Assembly: GCF_005047635.1 (NCBI RefSeq)
Contig: NZ_SUKC01000010.1
Coordinates: 62,001-126,000, forward strand
Direction: 5' to 3'
Length of the DNA stretch: 64,000 nt
DNA from: Arthrobacter sp. CAU 1506
GTDB taxonomy: Bacteria > Actinomycetota > Actinomycetes > Actinomycetales > Micrococcaceae
Numbering within the stretch: position 1 is the stretch's first letter; every line of letters begins with the position of its first letter. A program made the position numbers and the translations under genes. Under the pieces are notes generated by a model, which had not been told where the DNA came from, ran no database searches, and saw only the letters and a program-made list of their open reading frames with translations. Shown in pieces: positions 9,109 through 17,734 of the stretch.

Positions 9109-9861
9109 ATGGAACGACAGCTTGTAGGTAAGATCGCGGTGATCTCCGGCGGAGGCAGCGGAATCGGTGCGGCCATTGCGCTGCTCTTTGCCCGGGAAGG
9201 CGCCGACGTCGCGCTGCTGGACCGGGACGAACAGCACGCTGCGGCCGTGGCCGAGGAGTCCGGATCCTTCGGCGGCCGCACCGCTGCCCTTGCTGTGGAC
9301 GTGACCGACAGCGAGGCCGTGCGGCGCGCGATGGACGACGTCGCGGCAACATTCGGCGGCATCGACATCCTGGTCAGCGCCGCCGGCATCCTCGACGAGA
9401 CGCCGCTGCTGGAGATGACCGAAGCGACGTTCGACAAGACTCTCGCAGTGGACCTCAAAGGCGTATTTCTGGCTGCGCGTTGGGCCGCGCCGCACATGGT
9501 CGAGCGCGGCGGCGGCCGGATTATCAACATCGCCTCTCAGCTCGGGCTCAAGGGGGGCGTTGGCTTAACCCACTACGTGGCAGCCAAGGCGGGAGTGATC
9601 GGCATGACTAAAGCCATGGCGCTGGAGTTGGCCGGGCACCACATCCTCGTCAATGCGATCGCGCCGGGGCCCATCTTCACGCCGTTGATCGAGGGGCTTT
9701 CCGAAGAGTGGAAGGCCGCCAAACAGGCCGAGCTTCCCATTGGCCGTTTCGGACAGGCCCATGAGGTAGCGCCCACCGCCTTGCTGTTGGCCTCCTCGCC
9801 CGGCGGAGACCTCTATACCGGACAGACATTGGGCCCCAACAGCGGCGACGTGATGCCGTAG
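9109..9861 (+). CDS. Short-chain dehydrogenase/reductase (SDR, FabG-like)
   Basis: The 250-residue classical SDR has SGGGSGIGAA near residue 15, SAAGIL for the structural Asn-Ala-Gly position, a serine in IASQLGL and YVAAK as the catalytic Tyr/Lys pair. The C-terminal block DLYTGQTLGPNSGDV replaces the more usual TGQ...VDGG. It is the last gene of the asparaginase/imidase-like operon. AGGAG lies seven bases before the ATG. Substrate unknown. It and the upstream SDR are clearly different in sequence, so they are not a recent duplication. Confidence 0.88.
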   Translation: MERQLVGKIAVISGGGSGIGAAIALLFAREGADVALLDRDEQHAAAVAEESGSFGGRTAALAVDVTDSEAVRRAMDDVAATFGGIDILVSAAGILDETPLLEMTEATFDKTLAVDLKGVFLAARWAAPHMVERGGGRIINIASQLGLKGGVGLTHYVAAKAGVIGMTKAMALELAGHHILVNAIAPGPIFTPLIEGLSEEWKAAKQAELPIGRFGQAHEVAPTALLLASSPGGDLYTGQTLGPNSGDVMP

Positions 9862-9925
9862 GTTGTCATCGCTTTGTTTCGGTGCTTGGCTGACGCAAAA
9901 CGGTCCACATCTGGGAGAGGACACC

Positions 9926-10186
9926 ATGCACGCGTCAACGATGTCGAAGACAACCATGCGGGCCGGTATTTTGTTGGGTGTCATTGCAGTGCTCATGATC
10001 GCGTTTGGCCCACTGATTCTTGGCAACTTCGGAACAACGACTGTTATCGAAGATGCACCCGTCGCGATGGCAGTATCTACGACCTATCAGCTGGTAACGG
10101 CGACATTTCTGCCGTTTTCGGCGGCGTTCATCTCCGCGGCCCTGGTCATGCGCCATTCGGATACGCTTGCCAGTTCGAAGACCTGA
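9926..10186 (+). CDS. Small membrane protein, two predicted helices
   Basis: This 86-residue protein has two hydrophobic stretches, about residues 13-33 and 50-72, separated by a short polar loop. I do not recognise a family. The ATG at 9926 is chosen because GAGAGGA precedes it closely; an upstream in-frame start would overlap the SDR terminus and lacks a ribosome site. It lies 64 bp after the SDR operon and may be a separate unit. Confidence 0.6.
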   Translation: MHASTMSKTTMRAGILLGVIAVLMIAFGPLILGNFGTTTVIEDAPVAMAVSTTYQLVTATFLPFSAAFISAALVMRHSDTLASSKT

Positions 10187-10359
10187 GCACCTCTTGCGAT
10201 AGACCGGTTGATGCGCCGCCGGTTATGTCACCGACTGTCCGCACGGGATGCTCTCGTGCTGTGCCAGAGCGAGTGAAGATGCGCCCTCAGCACCCCCCAA
10301 TCATTTCTACGAGGCGTAGAATTGACGTGTCCGGTCCACTCGCCAGTGAAAGGACGGTC

Positions 10360-10890
10360 ATGGACTTCTTCCTCGGACTGCCGCTGGGATGGGCAATCGC
10401 CGCGCTGTTCAGTGGAGCGATGATCCGGTCCAACACCACGTACTGGCTGGGCCGTGGTGTTGCCGCCGGCGCCAGGCGCACCCGTCTGGAGAAGTATGCG
10501 GACAGCCAGCTGATGCGCCGGGCGGAGGCGATGACGGCCAGATTCGGGCCGGTCGCGGTGACCCTGTGTTTCCTCACCGTCGGCCTGCAGACTGCGGTGA
10601 TCGGCAGTTCGGGCATTGTTCGCATGCCGCTGCGCCGCTTCCTACCCGCAGTCATCGTCGGCAGCCTGATCTGGGCCGTCGTCTACGCCACCATCGGGCT
10701 GGCCGCGATCGCGGCCTGGTTCGCACTCATTCTCGCCTCCCCGGGGGCGGCGGTTGGTGCCGCGGTGGCGGTCGCCGTCGTCGTACTTTTCTTGGTGAAG
10801 CGGCGCGCCACGCGCCATCATGCGGTAGGGGCGGACGACGGCGATGCTCCGGCTGGGCGGGAAAGGCTGGTCGAGCGGCTGCAGCGATGA
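10360..10890 (+). CDS. DedA/VTT-family membrane protein
   Basis: The 176-residue protein shows the VTT (SNARE-associated) pattern: an N-terminal re-entrant hydrophobic stretch with a short YWLGRG motif, a cytoplasmic segment with MTARFGPVAV, then helices with the Gly-rich GSSGIVRMPLRRFL block and a terminal helix. Family members (DedA, TMEM41B/VMP1) are lipid scramblases or flippases involved in undecaprenyl-phosphate and phospholipid movement. It is at the short end of the family range. ATG start with AAAGGA upstream. It lies 34 bp before a K+ channel gene on the same strand. Confidence 0.72.
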   Translation: MDFFLGLPLGWAIAALFSGAMIRSNTTYWLGRGVAAGARRTRLEKYADSQLMRRAEAMTARFGPVAVTLCFLTVGLQTAVIGSSGIVRMPLRRFLPAVIVGSLIWAVVYATIGLAAIAAWFALILASPGAAVGAAVAVAVVVLFLVKRRATRHHAVGADDGDAPAGRERLVERLQR

Positions 10891-10923
10891 CGGAACCGTG
10901 CGCCGGGAGGATAATGGTGCGCG

Positions 10924-11607
10924 ATGAGCACGGTCCCTCATAGTTCCGCTCGACGACGAGGGCAGCGCCTGTGGGTGCTGCTGCGTCCTATCCTGACCGG
11001 CATCGCCCTACTGGTGGTTTTCTACGCGATTCCGCTCGATCGGAAAGGCTCGATCATTGCGCTTCTGATCGGCGTCGGGGCGCTGGCCGTGCTGGTCGCG
11101 TGGCAAATACATGCGGTGACCACGTCGCCGTCGCCGCGTCTGCGTGCAGTGGAGTCGCTGGCCACGTCGATTCCGCTCTACATTGTTCTCTTCGCCAGTT
11201 CCCACGCCACCATGTCCTACTGGGACCCCAACGCCTTCTCGGAGCCGCTGGACCGAACCGACTCCTTGTACTTCACGATCACCACGTTGGCCACGGTGGG
11301 ATACGGGGACATCGTCCCGGTATCGCAGGCGGCTCGGGTATCCGTCACCGTGCAAATGGTCACCGGGCTGGTGCTGCTGGGCCTGGTGATCAAGATGTTC
11401 GTGGGGGCGGTGGATGTGGGCCTCCGGAACGCCGCGGACAAGCCTGCCAGCCAGAGTGAGGCCGACCGGCTTGCGCCCGACCATCAACTCGACGACGGCC
11501 CTGCCGAAACCGGCGGGCCAGAGGCCGGCATCGGCGGACCCGCCGGACCTGAGGGGCCCGAACCCGGCACTGGCGGACCCGCCATTGGCGGGCCCGCCAG
11601 CAGGTGA
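10924..11607 (+). CDS. Two-helix potassium channel protein with Gly/Pro-rich tail
   Basis: The 227-residue protein has two N-terminal helices (about 20-36 and 42-62), a further helix near 80, and a pore loop with the K+ selectivity filter TVGYGD at about residue 125, followed by the inner helix. It is a KcsA-like ion channel. After about residue 165 the protein is low-complexity and acidic, ending in repeated GGP units (GGPEAG, GGPAGP, GGPAIGGP). No RCK domain is present. GGAGG lies 13 bases before the ATG, a long spacing. It converges on the next gene with only 13 bp between stops. Confidence 0.85.
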   Translation: MSTVPHSSARRRGQRLWVLLRPILTGIALLVVFYAIPLDRKGSIIALLIGVGALAVLVAWQIHAVTTSPSPRLRAVESLATSIPLYIVLFASSHATMSYWDPNAFSEPLDRTDSLYFTITTLATVGYGDIVPVSQAARVSVTVQMVTGLVLLGLVIKMFVGAVDVGLRNAADKPASQSEADRLAPDHQLDDGPAETGGPEAGIGGPAGPEGPEPGTGGPAIGGPASR

Positions 11608-11620
11608 GCCAGGCTTTCAG

Positions 11621-12103
11621 CTACCAGTCGGCGCCAGGATTGGCCGGAGCAGCGCCAGGATTCGACGGGGCAGCGCCAGGATTCGCTGGTGCTCCGCCGG
11701 ATGTGCTCGGCTGATCAAGTTTGAGGGCCCGCGCTTTGACATGTTCGAACTCTTGCTGGTTGATCGCGCCAGAGTCCAGCAGTTCCTTGGCCTTTGCAAT
11801 TTCCGCACTCGGACTGGAGCCAGCCACTCCGCGGATATACGACTCGGTGTCCATCCGCATCGCCTGCGACGCCGCGTGGCTGCGCTCGGCCATGCCCCTG
11901 CCCCGTGCGATCAGATAAATCAGCGACGTCAGGAAGGGCAGGAAAAGCAGGAAGATCAGCCATACCGCCTTCAGCCACCCGTTCAGCGACCTGTCACGGA
12001 ACAGGTCGGTGATGATGCCGAAGAGCACGAAGAGGTAGGCGATGAAAGCGAACGCCCAGAAGAACCACCAGATAGTGTCCCAAAACGATTCCCCGAAGTT
12101 CAT
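11621..12103 (-). CDS. PLDc_N/SHOCT-domain membrane protein
   Basis: The 160-residue protein begins with two hydrophobic helices (about 8-35 and 45-67) typical of PLDc_N-type small membrane proteins, ending in LIYLIARGRGMAER. A soluble SHOCT-like motif follows (IAKAKELLDSGAINQQEFEHVKARAL, given here by its residue range about 103-128). The tail has three PxNPGAAP repeats. The ATG at 12103 is chosen over an in-frame GTG at 12112 because GGAGGT then sits seven bases upstream. Function unknown; SHOCT proteins are thought to assemble or sense at membranes. Confidence 0.8.
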   Translation of the reverse strand: MNFGESFWDTIWWFFWAFAFIAYLFVLFGIITDLFRDRSLNGWLKAVWLIFLLFLPFLTSLIYLIARGRGMAERSHAASQAMRMDTESYIRGVAGSSPSAEIAKAKELLDSGAINQQEFEHVKARALKLDQPSTSGGAPANPGAAPSNPGAAPANPGADW

Positions 12104-12361
12104 GGCACCCACCTCCGATTTCCCGGTACCACCGCACCGGATAGCCTAGAGCCCTTCCAGAACGTGGGCGCAGTCTACAACCTCACCGGGCAGAGCCGTC
12201 AAGACCTCGCCACGTGGGGGCCGCCGGAGTTGCGGGAGCTGTAGGAGCATTAGGGGAGGTGGCGGTGGAAATGACTCCCTGTGCCTCGCGCGGTTTGCCG
12301 AGTGGTCCTGCCGGCGCCAACCGTCGGCCGAGCACGGAAAGCTGACCCATCCACCGTTAGT

Positions 12362-12865
12362 GTGGGGTGGGTGGAAGCCCAGATTCTTGCGACCGTTGTT
12401 TGCGGTCTGCTCATCGCCGTCGGAATTGCCGGCATCGTCGTGCCCGTTTTGCCCGGCACCATCACCATCGGCATCAGTTTGCTGGTCTGGGCCATAGCCT
12501 TGCAAAACATGGTGGGCTGGGTGGTCTTCGCCATCGGCATGGTGTTCGTGGCCGCCGGTATGCTGGCCAGCCTGGTGCTCACCGGGCGGCGGCTGAAGCA
12601 GCGTCAAGTGCCCAACTGGTCCATCCTGGTTGCCGTGGTGGCGGGCGTCGTCGGGATGTTTGTGATTCCCGTGGTGGGTCTGTTCATCGGGTTCGCGGCC
12701 GGGCTGCTGCTCAGTGAATTCGCACGACGGCGGCACTTCGGCCAGGCGGTCGACGCCAGTTGGGCAGCGCTCAAGGCGGTGGGCCTCGGCATGCTGGTGG
12801 AGCTGGGCTGCGCCTTCGCGGCCGGGGCCGTCTGGGTCATCGGCGTGCTGGTGCAGTTTGTCTAG
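12362..12865 (+). CDS. DUF456 membrane protein
   Basis: The protein is about 167 residues with five hydrophobic segments. It contains the DUF456 hallmark GIVVPVLPGT early in the first helix pair and a later GFAAGLLLSEF. The family's function is unknown. The start is uncertain: GTG at 12362 or 12371, neither with a clear ribosome site; an open frame back to 12281 has no support. The stop lies three bases from the end of the convergent Lrp/AsnC gene. Confidence 0.72.
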   Translation: MGWVEAQILATVVCGLLIAVGIAGIVVPVLPGTITIGISLLVWAIALQNMVGWVVFAIGMVFVAAGMLASLVLTGRRLKQRQVPNWSILVAVVAGVVGMFVIPVVGLFIGFAAGLLLSEFARRRHFGQAVDASWAALKAVGLGMLVELGCAFAAGAVWVIGVLVQFV

Positions 12866-12868
12866 AAG

Positions 12869-13339
12869 TCAGTCCTGTTGGAGCAGTCCGGTGGTCCGGT
12901 AGGGGATCACTTCGCGGAGGAACATCTGCGTGGACGTGCGCGTGATACCGGGACAGAACCGGATCTCCTCGCTCACCCGGTACAGGTCGTCCGGGCTGTG
13001 CGCCACCACGCGGATCAGCAGATCGGTGTCGCCGGCCGGGGCATGGCATTCGAGCACTTCCGGAATCTTCCGCAGGGCGTCGACTGCATCATTGAGCTTG
13101 CTCTGGTCCAGCTCAGCGCTGACCATCGCCATCACGCCGCGGTCCAGCGCCTCGGGGAGCACCCGGGCCGAGTGGGTGCGCAGGCATCCCGAAGCGGCAA
13201 GGCGTTCCAGTCTGGAGTGAACGGTTCCGCGCGCCAGGCCAAGCCGCTGCGCCAGCATCATCACCGGGACGCGTGGGTCCTCGTCCAGGGCAAGCAGGAT
13301 CCGCCGGTCGGTGGCATCCAGTTGCTGCAAATTGACCAC
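12869..13339 (-). CDS. Lrp/AsnC-family transcriptional regulator
   Basis: The protein has about 156 residues. An N-terminal winged helix-turn-helix (LDATDRRILLALDEDPRV, then LAQRLGLARGTVHSRLERL) is followed by a RAM ligand-binding domain (GVMAMVSAEL... DTDLLIRVV). These proteins bind amino acids and form octameric DNA-wrapping assemblies. The start is taken as GTG 13339; a TTG at 13330 has AGGAAG eight bases upstream and may be the true one. No clear target operon is adjacent. Confidence 0.85.
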   Translation of the reverse strand: MVNLQQLDATDRRILLALDEDPRVPVMMLAQRLGLARGTVHSRLERLAASGCLRTHSARVLPEALDRGVMAMVSAELDQSKLNDAVDALRKIPEVLECHAPAGDTDLLIRVVAHSPDDLYRVSEEIRFCPGITRTSTQMFLREVIPYRTTGLLQQD

Positions 13340-13545
13340 TTCCTGTCGCTCGGGTGATCTCTGCTTGAACAGTCTGATCAAGTATAAGGCAGCCCCTTGC
13401 GCGGATTGTAGGCATGCTGCTGGAATAACTATCAGATCGGGCGAAGCCACAAGCCGCCGCTCGTTGAGGTGCACAGTACCTGCTCACGACGCAGGGCAGT
13501 GTTTGCGGGCCCGCGAAGCCCGGACCTTGTTGTTCACACAGCCGA

Positions 13546-13584
13546 AGACCCCTGCCAGTCCGTATTCCGGGCCGCCAGGGGTCT
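13546..13584 (-). terminator. Possible terminator hairpin
   Basis: A 9-bp inverted repeat (AGACCCCTG with CAGGGGTCT) is separated by a 21-base loop. It lies about 45 bp after the stop of the minus-strand membrane gene. The large loop makes it a weaker candidate than the others in this window. Confidence 0.4.
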
Positions 13585-13627
13585 CGCTGGTTAAGGGGTC
13601 TGCTGAGGAGGTCTTTTCAGCGCCGGA

Positions 13628-14158
13628 CTAGGCTGCATCCGCCGGAGTATCGCCATTGCTGGGCGGGAGAGTGCTCCGTTTCTCCTTTGGCTGGAAGAAG
13701 CGTTTGGAGCCCAGGAACAGGACGATGGCCAGGCCCACGGTCACCACGATGAACGAGAGTGTGGTGTTCCCGGACATGAAACTGCGGGTGATGCTGTAGA
13801 TCAAGGTGAACAGGCTGCCAAACATGATGCCGTTGGCCAGCACCCGGTTGCGCTTCTCGACCAGCAGGCTCAGGCCGAGCAGGGCGACGGAAGAGATCAG
13901 CGTCATCGTGGTGACGTTGCGGTTGTAGGTTTCGTACGCATCGTCGTACGCGCGGTAGGCCGCGTCGTACTTCTCCTGCAGTTCCCGTTGCTGCGCCAGC
14001 TCTTCGGCCGTTGGGTCTGACTTCTGGAAGACCTGCTCCTGCGGAAACTGTGGCATCTCCGGTGGCGCATAAAACGTGCGGATGCCCAGCCCAACAAAGA
14101 GCGCGATGATGACCCCCAGGAAGACCGTATAGACGGCCTTGAGAACTTTGTTGTCCAT
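13628..14158 (-). CDS. Four-helix membrane protein, unrecognised
   Basis: The 176-residue protein has helix 1 at about residues 8-28. A soluble extracytoplasmic-type stretch follows, rich in Gln, Glu, Asp and Tyr (EYDAAYRAYDDAYETY-like, about residues 45-80). Three more helices lie near 85-99, 107-125 and 133-150, and a Lys-rich end follows. I do not recognise a named family. The ATG at 14158 has no strong ribosome site. It is the last minus-strand gene before tRNA-Ala. Confidence 0.7.
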   Translation of the reverse strand: MDNKVLKAVYTVFLGVIIALFVGLGIRTFYAPPEMPQFPQEQVFQKSDPTAEELAQQRELQEKYDAAYRAYDDAYETYNRNVTTMTLISSVALLGLSLLVEKRNRVLANGIMFGSLFTLIYSITRSFMSGNTTLSFIVVTVGLAIVLFLGSKRFFQPKEKRSTLPPSNGDTPADAA

Positions 14159-14352
14159 GGCGTGAGTCTATGGGGCGGTTTTGTCCCGCCGGCTGGGGCG
14201 CCAGTGAACGCTGCACATTCGTTATCAGAGTGGGTAAACCGGGTGGGCCGCTGTTGTGCTGGCCGGCACGGAGGTGTGTCTGGCTCGCAACACTGCATCC
14301 CGTCAGCTTTGCGATCACCCCGCCGCAGACTTATGATCAAACGCAGTGGCAC

Positions 14353-14425
14353 GGGGCTTTAGCTCAGTTGGTAGAGCGTTTCGTTCGCAATGAAAAGGTC
14401 AGGGGTTCGATTCCCCTAAGCTCCA
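14353..14425 (+). tRNA. tRNA-Ala(CGC)
   Basis: The 73 bases fold as a full cloverleaf. The acceptor stem is GGGGCTT with AAGCTCC and contains the G3-U70 pair that identifies alanine tRNA. The D-arm is GCTC-AGTTGGTA-GAGC, the anticodon loop is TTCGCAA with anticodon CGC (codon GCG), and the T-arm is AGGGG-TTCGATT-CCCCT. The anticodon stem has one G-U pair at its base. The CCA end is not encoded. No integrase or attachment repeat is seen next to it. Confidence 0.95.
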
Positions 14426-14497
14426 CTAAAGACGCGGGACTTCTTGGTTCCGGCTCCCAAATAAGACACATCCCACAGTCGCGTTGGTGCTCATCCG

Positions 14498-14798
14498 CTA
14501 GTTGTGGTTGCCGGACCAGCTTTGCAGCTCGACAATGTTGCCCTCAAGATCACTCACGTAGCACCAAGTGACTCGGCGCCCTTCGGCTGTTTGAAGCGTT
14601 ACGATCTCTCCGACGTCCGCCCCTCCGTTTTCATGGACGGCTTCCCGAGCAGCGTTCCAGATCGGATCCGGCGTGATCGCGCTCGGGTGGCACGAGCTCG
14701 CAACCGAAGACGCGCCCATAGAAGTCGGCAAGTCGTCGCCAGTCGGTGACAATCACGTTGACGTGGCCGAACCGGGCACCGAGGGGTGCGCGTGTCAT
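14498..14798 (-). pseudogene. Decayed VOC/glyoxalase-superfamily gene
   Basis: The start (MTRAPLGARFGHVNVIVTDW, then LADFYGRVFGCELVPP) matches the first beta-alpha-beta unit of a VOC-domain protein. The end (EIVTLQTAEGRRVTWCYVSD, then EGNIVELQSW) matches the last unit. The two are in different reading frames, and the middle of the domain (roughly 40-50 residues of a usual 130-150) is missing. The gene has therefore suffered an internal deletion with a frameshift. What remains cannot form a complete metal site. Confidence 0.82.
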
Positions 14799-15003
14799 GG
14801 GCTCGATGTTAGTACCACGCACACGCCTCGTCTCCTGGTCAGTTACATGTCATCCATGACGGCCGGTTAAGAGCGTTCCAGCTGCCCGGTCTAAGAGGTT
14901 TTCCGGAGATTGCCTTACGCGGGGCCCCCTCCGTCCGATTGCATCCGTTAGCACCCGTGACCGCATTTCCGCAGTCGGGAGCACGACGAACGGATCCAGT
15001 CTG

Positions 15004-16554
15004 ATGAAGTCCCTCATCCGCGCACTCCTCGGAGCAGCCCTCGGATCTTCACTGCTCGCGTCAGCACTCGTTGTCAGCACCCCGGCCCAGGCCGTGGCGC
15101 CGCTGAGCGCAACCTACCAGAGCTACACCGCTCCCAACGGTCTCAGCAGCCAGTACCACGTCTACGCCGACGGCATCGATACGAGGAAGGCCGTCGGGGT
15201 CCTGTTCGTCTTCCACGGGGACTACTCCCGCCCGGACCAGTCATACGTCCACCATCCCAAGGGCTCCGTCATGAAGAAGATGGCGGCGGAGGCGGCCAAG
15301 AAGAACATGATCATGGTTCCCGTCATCACCCCGGACAAAAAGGGCGGCATCACTTGGTGGGAGAACGCCGACCGTAACGGAGACTGGTTCCGCTCATTGG
15401 CGACGAGCTTGATCGCCAAATACAAACTCGATTCCCGGCGCATCTGGCTTCACGGCTACTCTGGCGGCGCTGAATTCATCACCTATGAACTCCTCGCGGA
15501 TCGCCAGGAATGGATTAAGGGCGGCGGGGCCACCATCGTGGGCGGCGGCGGATACGACGGCATGCAGACAGCACCCACCGCTGCCGTAAAGAAAATGAAG
15601 CTGCACTGGATCAGCGGCAGCCGCGACGGCAAGGGCGGCACCAGTCTGAAGACCTGGTCCGCCCTGGACACTGCCAAGCGGGCACAGAAAAAATACAAGG
15701 CCCTCGGGTTCACCAGCACGAAGATGACCGTGCTCCCGGGTGTCACGCATTACACCTACAACATGCCGAAACTGCTGGCCAACGACCTGAAAGCCATGCC
15801 GGCTGCCCTCGCCCCGCCCAAGGCCAAACTGGGGGATGTTGTCGCGGTGGATTCCGCCGGCAAGCTGTACATCTACCCGTCAGCCAGGGGCAGGGACCTG
15901 AACAAGCGCCGCTACGTTTCCGCCGGCTGGGGAACATCGCTGGCCGTCGAGATCGCCGACTGGAACGGCGACGGCATCCAAGACCTGATCGCCAACTGGA
16001 AGGATGGTCGGCTTACCGTCGACTATGGGCTAAAGAACGGTGGCTTCAAACGCTCCACGCTGGGCACCAGCGGCTGGCATCGCAACACGATCCTCGTCAC
16101 CCAATGGAAGACCACGGACAAGTTCCCCAGCATCATTGCCAAGAACCGCGACGGCAAGCTGTATTCGTACGCCAACAATGATGGTGCCAAGCCAGAGCCG
16201 CGGAAGCTGCTCAGCTCCGGCAAATGGAAGAGCCAGCACGTAATGGCCATGGACTTCGACGGCGACACCAAGATGGACCTGGTCGCCCGCAATGCTGCCG
16301 GCCAGCTGAAGCTCTATCGCTCCAACGGCAACGGCCGGCTCATCAAAGAGACCCGCAAAATGATCAGCCGTTCGAACTGGAACGTCATGACGCACCTGTC
16401 CGCGGCTGAAGGGCACCTGGCCGCGGGCCAGCCAGGAATCCTGGCCCGCGATAAGAAAGGCAACCTGCACTTCTACCCGGTCTCCGGAAAGAAGATCCAG
16501 AAGCGCGTCACTGTCGGGGTCGGGGGCTGGAACGGTCTGAAAATCGGCTCATAG
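15004..16554 (+). CDS. Secreted alpha/beta-hydrolase with C-terminal FG-GAP/VCBS-like repeats
   Basis: The 516-residue protein has a Sec signal peptide (basic start, hydrophobic core, cleavage after AQA near residue 30). The first half is an esterase-like alpha/beta-hydrolase: an HGDYS oxyanion region near residue 75, the nucleophile elbow HGYSGG near residue 157 and a late GVTHY likely bearing the catalytic His. From about residue 285 the protein has repeated Asp/Gly-rich blades (DWNGDGIQDLI, MDFDGDTKMDLV), as in FG-GAP integrin-like propellers that bind calcium. Role: probably cleavage of an extracellular ester or polyester. The ATG has a weak ribosome site. Confidence 0.85.
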   Translation: MKSLIRALLGAALGSSLLASALVVSTPAQAVAPLSATYQSYTAPNGLSSQYHVYADGIDTRKAVGVLFVFHGDYSRPDQSYVHHPKGSVMKKMAAEAAKKNMIMVPVITPDKKGGITWWENADRNGDWFRSLATSLIAKYKLDSRRIWLHGYSGGAEFITYELLADRQEWIKGGGATIVGGGGYDGMQTAPTAAVKKMKLHWISGSRDGKGGTSLKTWSALDTAKRAQKKYKALGFTSTKMTVLPGVTHYTYNMPKLLANDLKAMPAALAPPKAKLGDVVAVDSAGKLYIYPSARGRDLNKRRYVSAGWGTSLAVEIADWNGDGIQDLIANWKDGRLTVDYGLKNGGFKRSTLGTSGWHRNTILVTQWKTTDKFPSIIAKNRDGKLYSYANNDGAKPEPRKLLSSGKWKSQHVMAMDFDGDTKMDLVARNAAGQLKLYRSNGNGRLIKETRKMISRSNWNVMTHLSAAEGHLAAGQPGILARDKKGNLHFYPVSGKKIQKRVTVGVGGWNGLKIGS

Positions 16555-16684
16555 CCCCCAGGCGCAAGCAGGCTGACGTCGGTCCCTGGGCTCGCGCATA
16601 CGGATCGTGGGTGCCCGCATGTGGGCGGCACAACGGTGTGTCCGCCAGTACGGCGGCCTTGAGTTGCCGTAGATATGAAGGGAC

Positions 16685-17665
16685 ATGAAACGCATCCGCC
16701 TTGCCCTCGCCGCCGTGCTGCTGACTGGGCTGACAGCCTGCAGCGCCCCGGTCCTTGAAGCCCCCGTCGCCACCGAATCACCATCTGCCACCCCATCCCC
16801 GGTGGTTCCGCAGCCCAGCGGCCAAGCCAAGTCCGCGGCGCCCGAACCAAAGGCTGAACAAGGACCCGCTGCCGGCACCGCGCTGGAGCAGCTAGCCACC
16901 ATCGACGTAAAGGGTCGGGCACCGAAGACCGGGTACTCCCGGGACCAGTTCGGCAAAGGATGGAAGGATCCCGACCGGAACGGGTGCGATGCGCGTAACG
17001 ACGTCCTGCAACGGGACCTGGACCGCACCGTGCTCAAGGCAGGCGACTGCGTCGTGACCTCAGGGGTGCTGGCCGATCCGTTCACTGCGACGACCATCGA
17101 GTTCGTCCGTGGCAATACCACCAGCAGCGCTGTGCAGATCGACCACGTCGTCGCCCTCTCGGACGGATGGCAGAAGGGCGCCCAGCAACTGGCCCCGAAC
17201 CAGCGTGAAGCGTTCGCCAACGACCCGTTGAACCTGTTGGCAGTCGACGGCCCCACCAACGGGGCCAAATCCGACGGCGACGCGGCCACTTGGCTGCCGC
17301 CGAACAAAGCGTTCCGCTGCGAGTATGTGGCGCTGCAGACCGCGGTGAAAGCCAAATACGGGCTGTGGATGACCAAGGCGGAGCGGGAGGCGATCAAGAA
17401 CGTCCTCAGCAGCTCGTGCCCGGACCAGCCGGTGCCAGCCGACGGGGGAGCGGCGGTGCCGGCCGCCGCAGCTCAGGCCCCGGCGACAGAGCCCAAACCG
17501 GTCCCGGCCAAGGAAGCTCCCACGCAGGTCCCGGCCGGTGGCAAGGTCTACTACTCAAACTGCACCGCGGTGAAGAAGGCCGGCGCGGCACCCATCAGCG
17601 CCGGTGATCCGGGCTGGGACAAGAAATTCGACCGCGACGGCGATGGAGTCGGCTGTGAGTCCTGA
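16685..17665 (+). CDS. Lipoprotein HNH nuclease (DUF1524/GmrSD-C type) with excalibur domain
   Basis: The 326-residue protein is exported as a lipoprotein; the lipobox is LTAC with Cys19. A Pro/Ala-rich linker leads to an HNH-type nuclease domain with IDHVVALSDGW (catalytic His near residue 155), then NDPLNLLAVDGPTN and the K-S-D-x-D-A-x-x-W-L-P-P core. A second Ala/Pro linker precedes a C-terminal excalibur calcium-binding motif, with Cys in YSNCTAV and the DRDGDGVGCES ending. It probably degrades extracellular DNA at the cell surface. It follows the secreted hydrolase by 130 bp. Confidence 0.88.
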   Translation: MKRIRLALAAVLLTGLTACSAPVLEAPVATESPSATPSPVVPQPSGQAKSAAPEPKAEQGPAAGTALEQLATIDVKGRAPKTGYSRDQFGKGWKDPDRNGCDARNDVLQRDLDRTVLKAGDCVVTSGVLADPFTATTIEFVRGNTTSSAVQIDHVVALSDGWQKGAQQLAPNQREAFANDPLNLLAVDGPTNGAKSDGDAATWLPPNKAFRCEYVALQTAVKAKYGLWMTKAEREAIKNVLSSSCPDQPVPADGGAAVPAAAAQAPATEPKPVPAKEAPTQVPAGGKVYYSNCTAVKKAGAAPISAGDPGWDKKFDRDGDGVGCES

Positions 17666-17734
17666 CCAGCCGGGTAAATGAGGAGCAACCTACTACGCCT
17701 GATCTCGGGATAGCCGCCAGACTGTCCGGGGACG

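Noticed and set aside
12271-12345. 24-codon ORF before the DUF456 gene, with GGGGAGG upstream
   Set aside because: Spacing is long (11 bases), the ORF does not overlap the next start, and nothing in its sequence suggests function.
14353-14425. tRNA-Ala as an attachment site of an integrated island
   Set aside because: No integrase gene and no repeat of the tRNA 3' end were seen downstream.
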